This document shows, piece by piece, positions 18,568 to 27,689 of a DNA stretch of 64,000 nt. Positions within the stretch are counted from its first letter, which is position 1; each line of letters begins with the position of its first letter. The stretch spans positions 1 through 64,000 of the forward strand of contig CAZJLP010000012.1 in assembly GCA_964546955.1 (NCBI GenBank), given 5' to 3'. Both the position numbers and the translations under genes were made by a program. The DNA comes from CAZJLP01 sp964546955 (GTDB lineage: Bacteria; Verrucomicrobiota; Verrucomicrobiia; Opitutales; Opitutaceae). The notes beneath the pieces are model-generated. The model did not search any database. It saw only the letters and a list, made by a program, of their open reading frames with translations, and was not told where the DNA came from.

Positions 18568-19566
18568 GTGATCGCCTCGGTTGCGTTTCGGAACTTCAAG
18601 GCCCTGCGGAATACGCAGGTGGGGCTGGCTCCGTTCAATCTGGTGATCGGTCCGAATGGCTCGGGAAAGAGCAGCTTGATCCAGGCCGTCGTTCAGCTCC
18701 GAGACCTTGCCAAATTGCGCGTCCTCACGCCGGATGTTTCCAAGGCGGCGCGGGCGGAAGGCCCGGAGATCAGCTTTCGCTTCATGCCGCCTTTCGCGGA
18801 TATCCAAGCGAAGCTCGGTTGCGCGTCGGAGCACGTTTGCAATCTGCTCGAAGTGGCCTCGCCCTCGCCGGATCTGTGGGAGCGCGCGCGGGTGGAATTG
18901 TTAAAGACGCGGAGTTATTTTTTCGATCACACGAGAATGGCTCAACCGACGGAAGTCACCACGGGAGAACGCCTGGCCGCGGACGCGAGCAATCTCGCGG
19001 CTGTGCTTGCCTGGCGCCGCGCGAAGGACTCCGGGGCCATCCAGCCGATCGAGGCGGAGTTCTGCCGACTGTTCCCCGAGTTCGCGCGGCTCGAGGTGAG
19101 AAAAAATCCGGGAGGCCTGATCGAACTCGGCGCGGTGTTAAAGGGTTCCTCTCGCGTGGTGCTCGCGGAAGATTTATCGCAAGGGACGCTCTATACCCTG
19201 GGCATGCTCTCCATCGTTCTCGATCCTGCGCCGCCGTCCATCGTGTGCATCGAAGAGATCGACCGAGGCATTCATCCGCGCCTATTGCGGGAAATTCGCG
19301 ACGCGCTGTATCGACTGAGTTATCCCGCCGCCACGGGCATGAAGCGCGATCCGGTGTTGGTCGTGGCGACCACCCACTCTCCCTATTTGCTGGATCTCTT
19401 TCGCGATCATCCCGAGGAAATCATCATTGCCCAGAAGGAGGGGCAGGAGGCGCGTTTCGAGCGGCTGGCGGACCGGGTCGACCTGCCCGAACTCCTAAAG
19501 GAAGGTTCTCTGGGCGACATGTGGTATTCGGGGATATTGGGAGGCGTGCCGGACGAGGCTGAATGA
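18568..19566 (+). CDS. AAA ATPase of the AAA15/AAA21 (OLD/RecF-like) type
   Basis: The 332-residue protein has the SMC-like ATPase fold found in OLD, PARIS AriA and AbiL/RloA proteins. Seen: Walker A GPNGSGKSS at 29-37, an ABC-like signature segment LSQGTLYTLGML, Walker B SIVCIEEIDRG near 228-236, and the H-loop THSPYLLDLF near 269-278. There is no C-terminal nuclease domain, but the next gene, overlapping by 4 bp, supplies a TOPRIM-like one. The start was set at GTG 18568 because FRNFKALRN directly follows it, as in homologues; GTG 18508 adds 20 unlikely residues. It may be a split OLD-type defence or DNA-repair ATPase. Confidence 0.85.
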   Translation: MIASVAFRNFKALRNTQVGLAPFNLVIGPNGSGKSSLIQAVVQLRDLAKLRVLTPDVSKAARAEGPEISFRFMPPFADIQAKLGCASEHVCNLLEVASPSPDLWERARVELLKTRSYFFDHTRMAQPTEVTTGERLAADASNLAAVLAWRRAKDSGAIQPIEAEFCRLFPEFARLEVRKNPGGLIELGAVLKGSSRVVLAEDLSQGTLYTLGMLSIVLDPAPPSIVCIEEIDRGIHPRLLREIRDALYRLSYPAATGMKRDPVLVVATTHSPYLLDLFRDHPEEIIIAQKEGQEARFERLADRVDLPELLKEGSLGDMWYSGILGGVPDEAE

Positions 19567-20213
19567 AACTGGCGATTTTGAGCGAATCGCCCGCGGATGA
19601 GGTTGCGATCCGTGTACTGGTGGAAGGAGCGTTGAGAGCGCCGACGCAGGTGGTCACGAAGGCCCTGCGGGCGCGCGGTTGGCCGAATGTGGCTCAGGTG
19701 CTGCCGGCCGTGATTCGTCATTTGCATTTCAACACGGACGTCGACGGTCTGGTGGTCGTCGTCGACGCGGACGACTCGGTGGTGCACGATACGCCGCACG
19801 ACGCTCCCAATTACTACCATCCTCAGTGCCGGATGTGCCAGCTTCGCGGAGTGTTTCGTCGGACGGTGAAAAAACTTCCGCCGGCCAAAGGTCGGGCCCG
19901 CGTTTTGCGGGGCGTGGGCGTGGCGGTGCCGGCCGTGGAGGCGTGGTACCTGTGTGGACGGGACGAGCGGGTCACTGAGAGCGTTTGGGTGGAGGGGCAG
20001 GCGACCGGACGACTGCCGTACACCCGGGGCGAGCTGAAATGGCGGGTTTACGGTACGGATCGGCCGAGTTTGCGCTTGGAAATCGATTGTGCGTTGGAGG
20101 AAGTGAAACGTCACCGGCAGGATACGCGAAGGCTCGAAAACGATTTTCCGGGTTTTGCGGCCCTTGCCCGGGACTTGCGCGAATGGAAGTCTGGGATCAC
20201 TAATACCCCTTAA
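19563..20213 (+). CDS. TOPRIM/DUF4276-like protein paired with the AAA ATPase
   Basis: The 216-residue protein overlaps the ATPase gene by 4 bp. Seen: E8 in the first beta strand (AILSES), a TOPRIM-style DxD in LVVVVDADD (D68, D70), a pair of cysteines (C89, C92 in HPQCRMC), and a segment VAVPAVEAWYL that recalls DUF4276 proteins. TOPRIM domains of OLD-family nucleases use such Glu and Asp residues to bind metal. Together with the ATPase it forms a compact two-gene unit like PARIS or AbiL-type systems, although the TOPRIM partner here is not clearly one of those named families. Nuclease activity is inferred, not shown. Confidence 0.72.
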   Translation: MKLAILSESPADEVAIRVLVEGALRAPTQVVTKALRARGWPNVAQVLPAVIRHLHFNTDVDGLVVVVDADDSVVHDTPHDAPNYYHPQCRMCQLRGVFRRTVKKLPPAKGRARVLRGVGVAVPAVEAWYLCGRDERVTESVWVEGQATGRLPYTRGELKWRVYGTDRPSLRLEIDCALEEVKRHRQDTRRLENDFPGFAALARDLREWKSGITNTP

Positions 20214-20221
20214 CCCCCTGC

Positions 20222-22459
20222 ATGGCGTCTGCCTCCCTCTTTCGACGATCGTACCTCCCCTGGCTGATCGAACTTCCGCTCCTGCTGCTCGCGAAATCGC
20301 TCTATCGTGTTCGCGTGCGTGGCGCGAAACGCTTGCCAACCAGCGGAGGCGTGTTGTTGCTCGCGAATCATCTTTCGTTCGCGGATGCGGTGGTGCTGCA
20401 GCTCGCTTGTCCACGCACCATCCGCTTTGTGGGGCCGGAGGTTCTGAAGCCGGGCGGCATCCTGGAGACACTCTACCGGATGACGAAAACCATTCCGCTG
20501 CCGTCGCAGATTTCGTTGGGAAGCATCCGCGGCGTGGTCGAGGCTCTCCATCGGGGCGAGGTGGTCTGTCTTTTTCCGGAAGGCGCGATCTCGCGCACCG
20601 GCCAATTGATGGAGATTCGCCGGGGCTTTGAAGTGATCGCGCGGCGGGCGGGGGTGCCCGTGGTGCCGGTGTCGCATGACGGATTGTGGGGCTCCGTCTT
20701 TTCGTTTTCGGGCAACAAATATTTGTTCAAGTCGCCGCGTCTCATGCCGACCCCCGTTTGCGTGTGTTTTGGCGATGCGCTGCAGCCGGAGGAGGCAACC
20801 GCCGCCCGCGTCCGCCGCGAGCTGCTCGATTTGGGGGCGCAAGCGTTCAACGAGCGGCCGGTATTGAAGCGGCACCTCGGCCGTGAGGTGGTGAGATCTC
20901 TGGCCAAACGGCCGCGCCATGTCGAAATCGTCGATCGCACCGTGGAGCGGCGCGAGGTGTCGGCGGGCAAGCTGCTCGCGGCCTCGGCCGCGCTGTCGCG
21001 CCGGATCCGGCAGCAGGTGAGCGCCAAACGCGTTGGAATTGTGCTTCCACCCGGTGCGGGCGCCGCAATCGCCAACATCGCGGTGCTTTGCGCGGGAAAG
21101 GTGCCGGTGAATTTGAATTTTACCTCCGGCCGGGCGTCGCTGGAGCTCAGTATGAAGCTGGGGGAAATCGACACGATCATCTCGGCGCGGGCGATGCAGG
21201 AAAAGCTGCCGAATTTCCCCTGGCTGCCGCGAACCCTCGATCTGAAGGAGGAGATGGCGGCCGTAGGCAAAAAATCCATTCTGCTTTGGCTCGTGGCCGC
21301 CCTGGTGCTTCCGAATCAGATCGTGGCGGATTTGCTTGGATTGCCTCGTCGCGGCAACGACGAAGAAGCGGGACTTTTGTTTACAAGCGGAAGTTCCGGC
21401 GAACCGAAGGGGGTCGCGCTGACGCACCGCAACATCCTCGCGAACTGCTGGCAGATTTCCTCCCTTTCGATTCTGCCTCAAAGCGCCAATCTTCTGGGCT
21501 GTCTGCCCCTGTTCCACTGCTTTGGTTTCACCGTCACGCTCTGGTATCCGATGTTGCGCGGTTGCCGTTTGATCACGGTGCCGAGCCCCCTCGACACCCG
21601 GAAAATGGTGGACGCCATTTCTGAAGACGAAGTGTCGGTCCTGGTCGGAGCGCCCACGTTTCTTCGGCCCCTGTTGAAACGGGCGGAAATGCGGGAGATG
21701 CGTTCGGTGAACCTCGTGGTTTCGGGTGCGGAAAAACTGCCGTTCGAACTGCACGAGGCATTCCTCAAACAGTTTTATGTCGAGATCATGCAGGGCTATG
21801 GGCTGACAGAGACGACGCCGGTCACGAACGTGAACCAGCCCGATCCACCGATCGTGACCGAGCGGGGAAAGTTCCAGCCCGGCAAACGCCTCGGGTCGGT
21901 CGGTCGAATGCTGCCGGGGATCTCAGCGCGTATTCTACACCCGGATACTCTGGAAGAGCTGCCCCTCACCGCGACCGGGATCCTGGCTTTCAAGGGCGCC
22001 AATGTTTTTCGCGGCTATCTGCAGGACGAAAAGAAGACGGCGGCCGCGTTGCGCGACGGATGGTTTTTGACCGGCGACCTGGCCCGTTTCGACGAGGCGG
22101 GATTCCTCTACATCGAAGGCCGGTTGTCGCGTTTTTCCAAAATCGGCGGCGAGATGATCCCGCATGGCACGGTGGAGCAAAAGATCGCCGACGCGTTCGG
22201 CTGGGAGCAGCTGGAGGGACCGATGCTGGTCGTGACCGGCGTGCCCGATCCGACGAAGGGGGAGGCGCTGGTGTTGCTGACGACGCAAGAGGTCACCTCC
22301 GATCAGATCAGAGAAAAACTCCTGGCGGCCGGCCTACCCAATCTCTGGGTGCCCAAGCTGGTCTTCCAGGTGGAAAGGATTCCGCAGTTAGGAACGGGCA
22401 AGCTGGATTTGAAAGGATGTTCCGAGCTGGCGAGCCGCGCGGTGGCAGAAGCGGTTTAA
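20222..22459 (+). CDS. aas: Bifunctional acyltransferase / acyl-ACP synthetase (Aas-like)
   Basis: The 745-residue protein has an N-terminal PlsC-type acyltransferase with H50xxxxD55 in NHLSFAD and FPEG near 118. The C-terminal adenylate-forming domain has LLFTSGSSGEPKG near 384, GYGLTETTP near 525, and GDLARFDEAGFLYIEGR near 620. In E. coli Aas this pair re-acylates lysophospholipids (2-acyl-GPE) in the inner membrane, using fatty acids activated on ACP. The domain order and length match the Aas type rather than the MFS-fused LplT-Aas form. It starts 8 bp after the TOPRIM-like gene, so transcriptional read-through is likely, but a functional link to that module is not implied. Confidence 0.9.
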   Translation: MASASLFRRSYLPWLIELPLLLLAKSLYRVRVRGAKRLPTSGGVLLLANHLSFADAVVLQLACPRTIRFVGPEVLKPGGILETLYRMTKTIPLPSQISLGSIRGVVEALHRGEVVCLFPEGAISRTGQLMEIRRGFEVIARRAGVPVVPVSHDGLWGSVFSFSGNKYLFKSPRLMPTPVCVCFGDALQPEEATAARVRRELLDLGAQAFNERPVLKRHLGREVVRSLAKRPRHVEIVDRTVERREVSAGKLLAASAALSRRIRQQVSAKRVGIVLPPGAGAAIANIAVLCAGKVPVNLNFTSGRASLELSMKLGEIDTIISARAMQEKLPNFPWLPRTLDLKEEMAAVGKKSILLWLVAALVLPNQIVADLLGLPRRGNDEEAGLLFTSGSSGEPKGVALTHRNILANCWQISSLSILPQSANLLGCLPLFHCFGFTVTLWYPMLRGCRLITVPSPLDTRKMVDAISEDEVSVLVGAPTFLRPLLKRAEMREMRSVNLVVSGAEKLPFELHEAFLKQFYVEIMQGYGLTETTPVTNVNQPDPPIVTERGKFQPGKRLGSVGRMLPGISARILHPDTLEELPLTATGILAFKGANVFRGYLQDEKKTAAALRDGWFLTGDLARFDEAGFLYIEGRLSRFSKIGGEMIPHGTVEQKIADAFGWEQLEGPMLVVTGVPDPTKGEALVLLTTQEVTSDQIREKLLAAGLPNLWVPKLVFQVERIPQLGTGKLDLKGCSELASRAVAEAV

Positions 22460-22485
22460 AGATCGCATACCTCGGATATTTTAAG

Positions 22486-22600
22486 AAGGCAACGAGGGTA
22501 ACGAAGAGCCTTTCTTACTTCTGCATCGAGTGACATTGCTTGGGCTGGGGCGACTGAACAAGAGGGGATTCTTCGTGCCTTCGTTATCTTCTGTTCAAAT
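22486..22600. repeat. Family B inverted repeat, copy 1
   Basis: The left arm AAGGCAACGAGGGTAACGAA starts at 22486. The right arm (22562-22593) is the reverse complement of a similar unit series. The middle (CGAGTGACATTGC, GACTGAACAAGAGGGG) matches copy 2 at 36306. It lies between the converging aas and sugar kinase genes. Confidence 0.8.
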
Positions 22601-22628
22601 CCGACTCTGTTGTTCGAGGGTTCGAAAC

Positions 22629-22664
22629 ACAAAAAAGCCCGCGCGCTGGATAGCGCCCGGGCTG
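22629..22664 (-). terminator. Intrinsic terminator of the sugar kinase gene
   Basis: Read on the minus strand: a GC-rich stem AGCCCG/CGGGCT with an inner GCGC pairing, then TTTTTTG. It lies just past the kinase stop at 22688. Confidence 0.85.
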
Positions 22665-22687
22665 GTTTATAAAACGATATCCGTTTC

Positions 22688-23785
22688 TCAGCGGACGACG
22701 CGGGCACCGCCGCCGGCGAAGGTCTTTTCGACTTCCTTGCGGGTGGCCATGGACGTATCGCCCGGGGTAGTCGAGGCGAGGGCACCGTGGGCCGCTCCGT
22801 ATTCGACCGCTTTTTGCGCGTCGTTGAATTCGAGGAAGCCGAACTGGAGGCCGCTGGCGAAACTGTCGCCGCCGCCCACGCGGTCGAGGATTTCGAGCTC
22901 GGGATATTTGCGGCTCTCGAAGAACTTGCCGTCGTGCCAGAGAATCGCGCTCCAGTCGTTCTTCGTCGCGGTGATCACGCGGCGCAGCGTGGTGGCGGCA
23001 ACCTTGAAGTTCGGGAAGTCCTTCACCGCCGTTTCGATCATGGCCTTGAAGGCATCGGTTTCGATATGGCTGATGTTGTGGTCCACGCCTTTGACCTCGA
23101 AGCCGAGGGACGCGGTGAAGTCTTCCTCGTTGCCGATCATCACGTCGACGTACTTCGCGATCTCGCGGTTGACTTCCTGCGCCTTCTTCAGGCCGCCGAT
23201 CGTCTTCCAAAGGGAGGGACGGTAGTTGAGATCGTAGGAAACGATGGTGCCGTGCTTATTGGCGGCTTTGACCGCTTCGACCGTGATCTGGGCCGTGGTC
23301 GCGGAAAGAGCGGCGAAGATGCCGCCGGTGTGGAACCAGCGGACGCCGAGCTTGCCGAAAATGTGGTCCCAGTCGAAGTCGCCCGGCTTGAGCTGCGAGG
23401 CCGCGGTGTTGCCGCGATCGGGATTGCCCACCGCGCCGCGAATGCCGAAACCGCGTTCGGTGAAGTTGAGACCGTTGCGCACGGTGCGGCCGATGCCGTC
23501 GTCTTCGCGCCATTTGATGAACTCGGTCGAGACCCCGCCCTGCATGATGAAATCTTCCACCAAGTGCCCCACTTCGTTGTCGACGAAAGCGGTGCACACT
23601 GCGGTGCGGTAGCCGAAGCACTTACGCAGGCCGCGCGACGTGTTGTATTCGCCGCCGCCTTCCCAGACTTTGAACTCGCGGGCGGTCCGGATGCGGCCTT
23701 CGCCCGGGTCGAGCCGGAGCATGACTTCGCCCAGCGACAGCTGGTCGAACTTACATTCGTTAGCGGATTTGATCTTGAGGCTCAT
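22688..23785 (-). CDS. PfkB-family sugar kinase, 2-keto-3-deoxygluconate kinase-like
   Basis: The 365-residue cytoplasmic kinase belongs to the ribokinase (PfkB) family. Seen: an N-terminal strand FDQLSLGEVMLRLDPG, WEGGGEYNTSRGLRKCFG (substrate and GG region), YDLNYRPSLW, and the C-terminal signature DRVGGGDSFASG near residue 305 with the catalytic Asp. This pattern, with the LNYRP motif, fits KdgK-type kinases that phosphorylate 2-keto-3-deoxygluconate from uronate or pectin breakdown, but other sugars cannot be excluded. The start at ATG 23785 is preferred over an upstream frame start at 23818. It is a single gene with its own terminator. Confidence 0.85.
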   Translation of the reverse strand: MSLKIKSANECKFDQLSLGEVMLRLDPGEGRIRTAREFKVWEGGGEYNTSRGLRKCFGYRTAVCTAFVDNEVGHLVEDFIMQGGVSTEFIKWREDDGIGRTVRNGLNFTERGFGIRGAVGNPDRGNTAASQLKPGDFDWDHIFGKLGVRWFHTGGIFAALSATTAQITVEAVKAANKHGTIVSYDLNYRPSLWKTIGGLKKAQEVNREIAKYVDVMIGNEEDFTASLGFEVKGVDHNISHIETDAFKAMIETAVKDFPNFKVAATTLRRVITATKNDWSAILWHDGKFFESRKYPELEILDRVGGGDSFASGLQFGFLEFNDAQKAVEYGAAHGALASTTPGDTSMATRKEVEKTFAGGGARVVR

Positions 23786-23982
23786 AGGTGGAGAAAAATT
23801 GTGGCAAAAGAGGGTCAATTTAAGCGGGCTCCGGTGCGCGGCGTCAAGGGCGCGGGCCCGGGAACCTTCGCGCGGGGAAGCCGCGCGAATCTTTCTCTTT
23901 CTTTCAGAGCTTATTGGATATCAGTCAGAAACGCGCAGGATCTCGCAAAGCGTCGGACGCCCGGGTTCAGAAACTCCGAAGC

Positions 23983-24106
23983 AATCATTCTCGTACTCGT
24001 ACTCGTTCTCGATCCCACTCACCTGGGCAAGGTATGGATTCGCATACCCACGGTCCATGACGCTGGGGCCGAGAACGAGAACGAGTCCGAGTAAGAGAAC
24101 GATGAC
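23983..24106. repeat. Family A inverted repeat, copy 3
   Basis: The left arm (23983-24016) has units CATTCT, CGTACT, CGTACT, CGTTCT. The right arm (24065-24106) ends GTAAGAGAACGATGAC. The 48 bp centre carries its own small palindrome GGTATG-GATTCG-CATACC. It fills most of the 377 bp gap between the sugar kinase start (23785) and the histidine kinase stop (24163); the rest of the gap shows no gene. Confidence 0.8.
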
Positions 24107-24162
24107 GGAGAGCTGTATCCGCGCCGTGCGGATCCTGGACGACGCTCCCCTTTCTACTGCTC

Positions 24163-25515
24163 CTAAGTCGACACGGGCGAGCTCGTGCCGTCTCGCCAGC
24201 AGGGGAGCTCGAGCACGAACGTCGCGCCGCGGCCCGCGCCGTCGCTGTGGGCGTGGAGGGCACCGCCCATTTGTTTGGCGGCGAGCGCGCTGGAATGCAG
24301 GCCGAAGCCGTGGCCGTCTTTGCGCGTCGTAAAACCGTGGGAAAAAATCTTGCCAAGGTTTTCCGGGGGTATGCCGATGCCGTTATCGATGACCTTGATC
24401 ACGATCCGATCGTTGGTGCCATTCTCGACCCGCAGAATCAGACGGCGCTGCGAAGGTTCTTTGCAGTCCATCGCTTTCTTTGCGTTGCCGATGAGATTCA
24501 CCAGGATCTGCAGCACCTTATGGCGTTCGGCCCGGGCGGGCGGGGTGGTGGCGAACTGGCGTTCGACCTGGACGCTGTGCCGCTGGAGCGCGGTATTGCT
24601 GAGCTTGATGGCGTCTTCGATCGTTTCCGGGGGGTGGATCGGCTCCACGATGCCGGCGACCGAGGCGTAGCTTTGCTGCATCCAGATCACGTCTTTTACG
24701 TGGCTGATGCTCTTGAGGAGAGTGGCCAGCTCGTTCATCGTCTCGACGCGCTCCTTGTCGAGCGCGTTGGCGAGGTTTTCGAGATAGGCGGGGAGCTTGG
24801 CGGCGCGGGGATCCTTGGCGAAAAAGCCGGGAAGGTCGGCATTGTTTTCGCGCAGGAGCGCGCAGACTTTGAAAATGCTGGTGACCTTCGAGTCGCGGAA
24901 GCGATCGGAAAGCAGGTTGGCCGTCACGTTGATGCTGGTGAGCACGTTACCGACGTTGTGGAGGACGCCCGTGGCGACCTCGGCCATCCCGGCCTGGCGG
25001 GTGGCTTCCATCAGCTGGCTGTTGGCGGTTTCAAGCGCCTTTTCCATCCGCATCGATTCCGTGACATCCTTGCTAATACCAAATGTGCCGATGACTTTGC
25101 CCTCGGCGTCGCGGAGGGGCATCTTGCTGGAAAGGACCCAAGTCACGCGACCGTCGGGCCAGGTTTCTTTTTCCAGCTTTTCGAGAATGGGTTTACCGGA
25201 ACGGATGATTTCCTGTTCGTCCTCGAATGCCGCGCGAGCGTGGTTTTCGGCGAAGAAGTCGAAATCGGTTTTCCCCAGGAAATCCTCCGGCTGCAGATTC
25301 GCTCGCTTAGCCTTCGTCTTGCTGACGGCGAGAAAGCGGGATTGGAGATCCTTAAAATAGACGTGGTCGGGGATGTTGCCGAGAAAGGTTTTGAGCAGAA
25401 GGTCGCTGACCTGCGCGTCGTACGGGTGGAAAGACCCGGGAAGACGCTGCGGGGAAGGGCTGGAAGGGAGCGGCAGCGGCGTGCCGCCGTTCGCAGGTTG
25501 GGCCGAGGTACTCAT
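24163..25515 (-). CDS. PAS-domain sensor histidine kinase
   Basis: The 450-residue protein has no membrane helix, so it is probably cytoplasmic. Seen: a PAS domain (about 45-160) with IPDHVYFKDLQSRFLAVS and GTFGISKDVTE; a dimerisation/phospho-acceptor region GMAEVATGVLHNVGNVLTSI near 175-195, where the His is followed by N rather than the usual E/D; and an ATPase domain with NLIGNAKKAM, DNGIGIP near 380, and FTTRKDGHGFGLHSS. The HNVGN type is known in a subset of bacterial kinases. The gene overlaps the hybrid kinase by 4 bp, so the two probably act in one phosphorelay. Confidence 0.9.
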   Translation of the reverse strand: MSTSAQPANGGTPLPLPSSPSPQRLPGSFHPYDAQVSDLLLKTFLGNIPDHVYFKDLQSRFLAVSKTKAKRANLQPEDFLGKTDFDFFAENHARAAFEDEQEIIRSGKPILEKLEKETWPDGRVTWVLSSKMPLRDAEGKVIGTFGISKDVTESMRMEKALETANSQLMEATRQAGMAEVATGVLHNVGNVLTSINVTANLLSDRFRDSKVTSIFKVCALLRENNADLPGFFAKDPRAAKLPAYLENLANALDKERVETMNELATLLKSISHVKDVIWMQQSYASVAGIVEPIHPPETIEDAIKLSNTALQRHSVQVERQFATTPPARAERHKVLQILVNLIGNAKKAMDCKEPSQRRLILRVENGTNDRIVIKVIDNGIGIPPENLGKIFSHGFTTRKDGHGFGLHSSALAAKQMGGALHAHSDGAGRGATFVLELPCWRDGTSSPVST

Positions 25516-27689
25516 GAAGCCGCGGAGGGAGATTGGCGCTGGATGGCGAGCGCTTCGAGATTCCGCAGAAGGACTTCACGAATCGCCGCGATCGTCACGG
25601 GTTTGGACAGATAGTCATCCATTCCCGAACGCAGAAGGCGTTCGCGTTCGGACGGCATGGCGTTGGCGGTCAACGCCACGATACGCAGGTGACGCGGGAC
25701 CGCGGGGTCTCCGTTCGCCTGGGCCTGGCGGATCTGACGAGTCGCTTCGATGCCGTCGAGAACCGGCATCTGCTCATCCATGAAAACGATGTCGTAGGGC
25801 TGGCGGCGCACGGCATCGACCGCTTCTTGGCCGTTGTTCGCGATGTCGCAGTGATACCCCAAACGCTGCAGCTGGTGTCCTGTGACGGACTGATTGATCG
25901 CATTGTCGTCGACCACGAGGATGCGCACGCTGTCGTGCCGGCTGGCGGCGGGAGCGATCGCGTGTTCCATCGAAACCGGCGGAGGGCGCGAGGTCATCGC
26001 GATCGTGATGGCTTCGAAGAGCGAGGCCGGCTTGATCGGCTTGAGAATGCAATTAGACAGATGGTGCTCGGCCATCTGATCCGGCGTGAGTTTATCGCCG
26101 AGCGAAGTGATCAGGATCATTTTCGGCTGCGGCAGCTCGGGGAGGGCCGCAATCGCTTTGGCGAGCATCAGGCCGTCCATTTCCGGCATGTGATAGTCGA
26201 GAAGGACGAGGTCGTAGGAGACTCCCTCCAGAAAGGCATGGCGCAAGGCGGCGAGCGCGGCGGCTCCGCTGGCCACGGCTTCGTGGGCGACGCGACGGTA
26301 GGTGAGCTGGTGACGAAGGACTTTGCGATTGGTCTCGTTGTCGTCGACAATCAGCGCGCGGCGGACCGGGATCGCAAACGGCGCGACACTGTTCGAAGTA
26401 GCCGCGGCGCGAGCAAAACGGGCGGTAAACCAGAAGGTACTGCCTTTGCCGGCTTCGCTGCGGACGCCGATCTGGCCGCCCATCATTTCGACGAGGCGTT
26501 TGCAGATCGCGAGGCCGAGGCCCGTGCCGCCGTATTTGCGGCTGGTCGAGCTGTCGCCCTGGGTGAACGGTTGGAAAAGGATCTGTTGAATCTTCTCGGG
26601 AATGCCGATGCCGGTGTCCGAGACTTCGAAGCGCACGATGCAATCGCGATCGATGAACTTCTCGAGGGCCACGTGGAGGAAGACCTCGCCCCGATCGGTG
26701 AACTTGATCGCGTTGCCGAGGAGGTTGAAAAGAATCTGACGGACGCGGGCGCCGTCGCCATGCAGGCGGGAGGGAACGGTGGCCTCCACCAGGAATGCGA
26801 GTTCCAACCCTTTCGTGGCGGCGGGCTGGGCCTGCAGGTCCAGGGCGGCGCTGACGACCTCGTTGAGAACGAAGTCGGTTTTCTCGAGCGTGATCTTGCC
26901 CGCTTCGATCTTGGAGAAGTCGAGGATCTCGTTCACCACCGAGAGGAGGGCTTCGCCCGAATGGGCGAGGGTTTGGACGAAGTCGCGCTGGAGGTGCGTG
27001 AGCTCGGTCTGCAACAGCAGGTCGGCCATCCCGATGATTCCGTTGAGAGGAGTGCGGACTTCGTGCGACATGTTCGCGAGGAACATGCTCTTCGCCTGAT
27101 TGGCGGCCTCCGCCGCTTCCTTCGCTTTGACGAGCTCGACGGTGCGCGCCGCGACCGTGTCCTCGAGGTCCTGCATGCGCAGGCGGATCTCCTGCAAAAG
27201 CGACCATTTTTCGGTCAGGGTATTCGCCAGCTGGCGCACCTCGATGTTGTCGAAAGGCTTTTTGAGGATGAGCAAACGATCGCTCACGCCGAGACGGGCG
27301 ATCATGTCCTCCCAGGAGTAGTCGGAATAGGCGGTACAGATCACGGCCTGGAGGTCGGGATCAATTTTCCAAAGCCGCTCCAGCGTCTCCACTCCGTCGA
27401 TACCGGGAGGCATGCGCACATCGACGAAGGCGACCGCGTAGGGTTTGCCGGAGGCGACCGCCTTGGAAACCTTGTCGATGCCCTCCATGCCCTGGAATGC
27501 AGAGTCCAGTTCGTAGGCTTCGTCGATCGTGGCCGGAAGTTTTTCACCGAAGAGTTCCGATTCGAGGGCGTCGAGGCCCGCCTGCGCTCCGTCGCGCGGC
27601 TTCAAGATCTTCCCAAAGTCCTCATGAATCGCGTGGTTGTCGTCGATGATGAGGATGCGGCGATTTTTTTCGCGGAGGGGGAAGGACAT
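25512..27689 (-). CDS. Hybrid sensor kinase: receiver, HisKA, ATPase, two receivers
   Basis: The 725-residue cytoplasmic protein contains, in order: an N-terminal receiver (LIIDDNHAIHED; phospho-Asp in AFVDVRMPPG near 88), a linker helix, HisKA with MSHEVRTPLNG near 210, and an ATPase domain with NLLGNAIKF, DTGIGIP and GTGLGLAICKRL. Two C-terminal receivers follow (LIVDDNETN with LLDYHMPEMDG near 500, and LVVDDNAIN with FMDEQMPVLDG near 636). The first receiver with its long insert resembles response regulators fed by another kinase, and the PAS kinase is encoded directly after it with a 4 bp overlap. No output DNA-binding domain is nearby, so the final target is unknown. Confidence 0.93.
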   Translation of the reverse strand: MSFPLREKNRRILIIDDNHAIHEDFGKILKPRDGAQAGLDALESELFGEKLPATIDEAYELDSAFQGMEGIDKVSKAVASGKPYAVAFVDVRMPPGIDGVETLERLWKIDPDLQAVICTAYSDYSWEDMIARLGVSDRLLILKKPFDNIEVRQLANTLTEKWSLLQEIRLRMQDLEDTVAARTVELVKAKEAAEAANQAKSMFLANMSHEVRTPLNGIIGMADLLLQTELTHLQRDFVQTLAHSGEALLSVVNEILDFSKIEAGKITLEKTDFVLNEVVSAALDLQAQPAATKGLELAFLVEATVPSRLHGDGARVRQILFNLLGNAIKFTDRGEVFLHVALEKFIDRDCIVRFEVSDTGIGIPEKIQQILFQPFTQGDSSTSRKYGGTGLGLAICKRLVEMMGGQIGVRSEAGKGSTFWFTARFARAAATSNSVAPFAIPVRRALIVDDNETNRKVLRHQLTYRRVAHEAVASGAAALAALRHAFLEGVSYDLVLLDYHMPEMDGLMLAKAIAALPELPQPKMILITSLGDKLTPDQMAEHHLSNCILKPIKPASLFEAITIAMTSRPPPVSMEHAIAPAASRHDSVRILVVDDNAINQSVTGHQLQRLGYHCDIANNGQEAVDAVRRQPYDIVFMDEQMPVLDGIEATRQIRQAQANGDPAVPRHLRIVALTANAMPSERERLLRSGMDDYLSKPVTIAAIREVLLRNLEALAIQRQSPSAAS

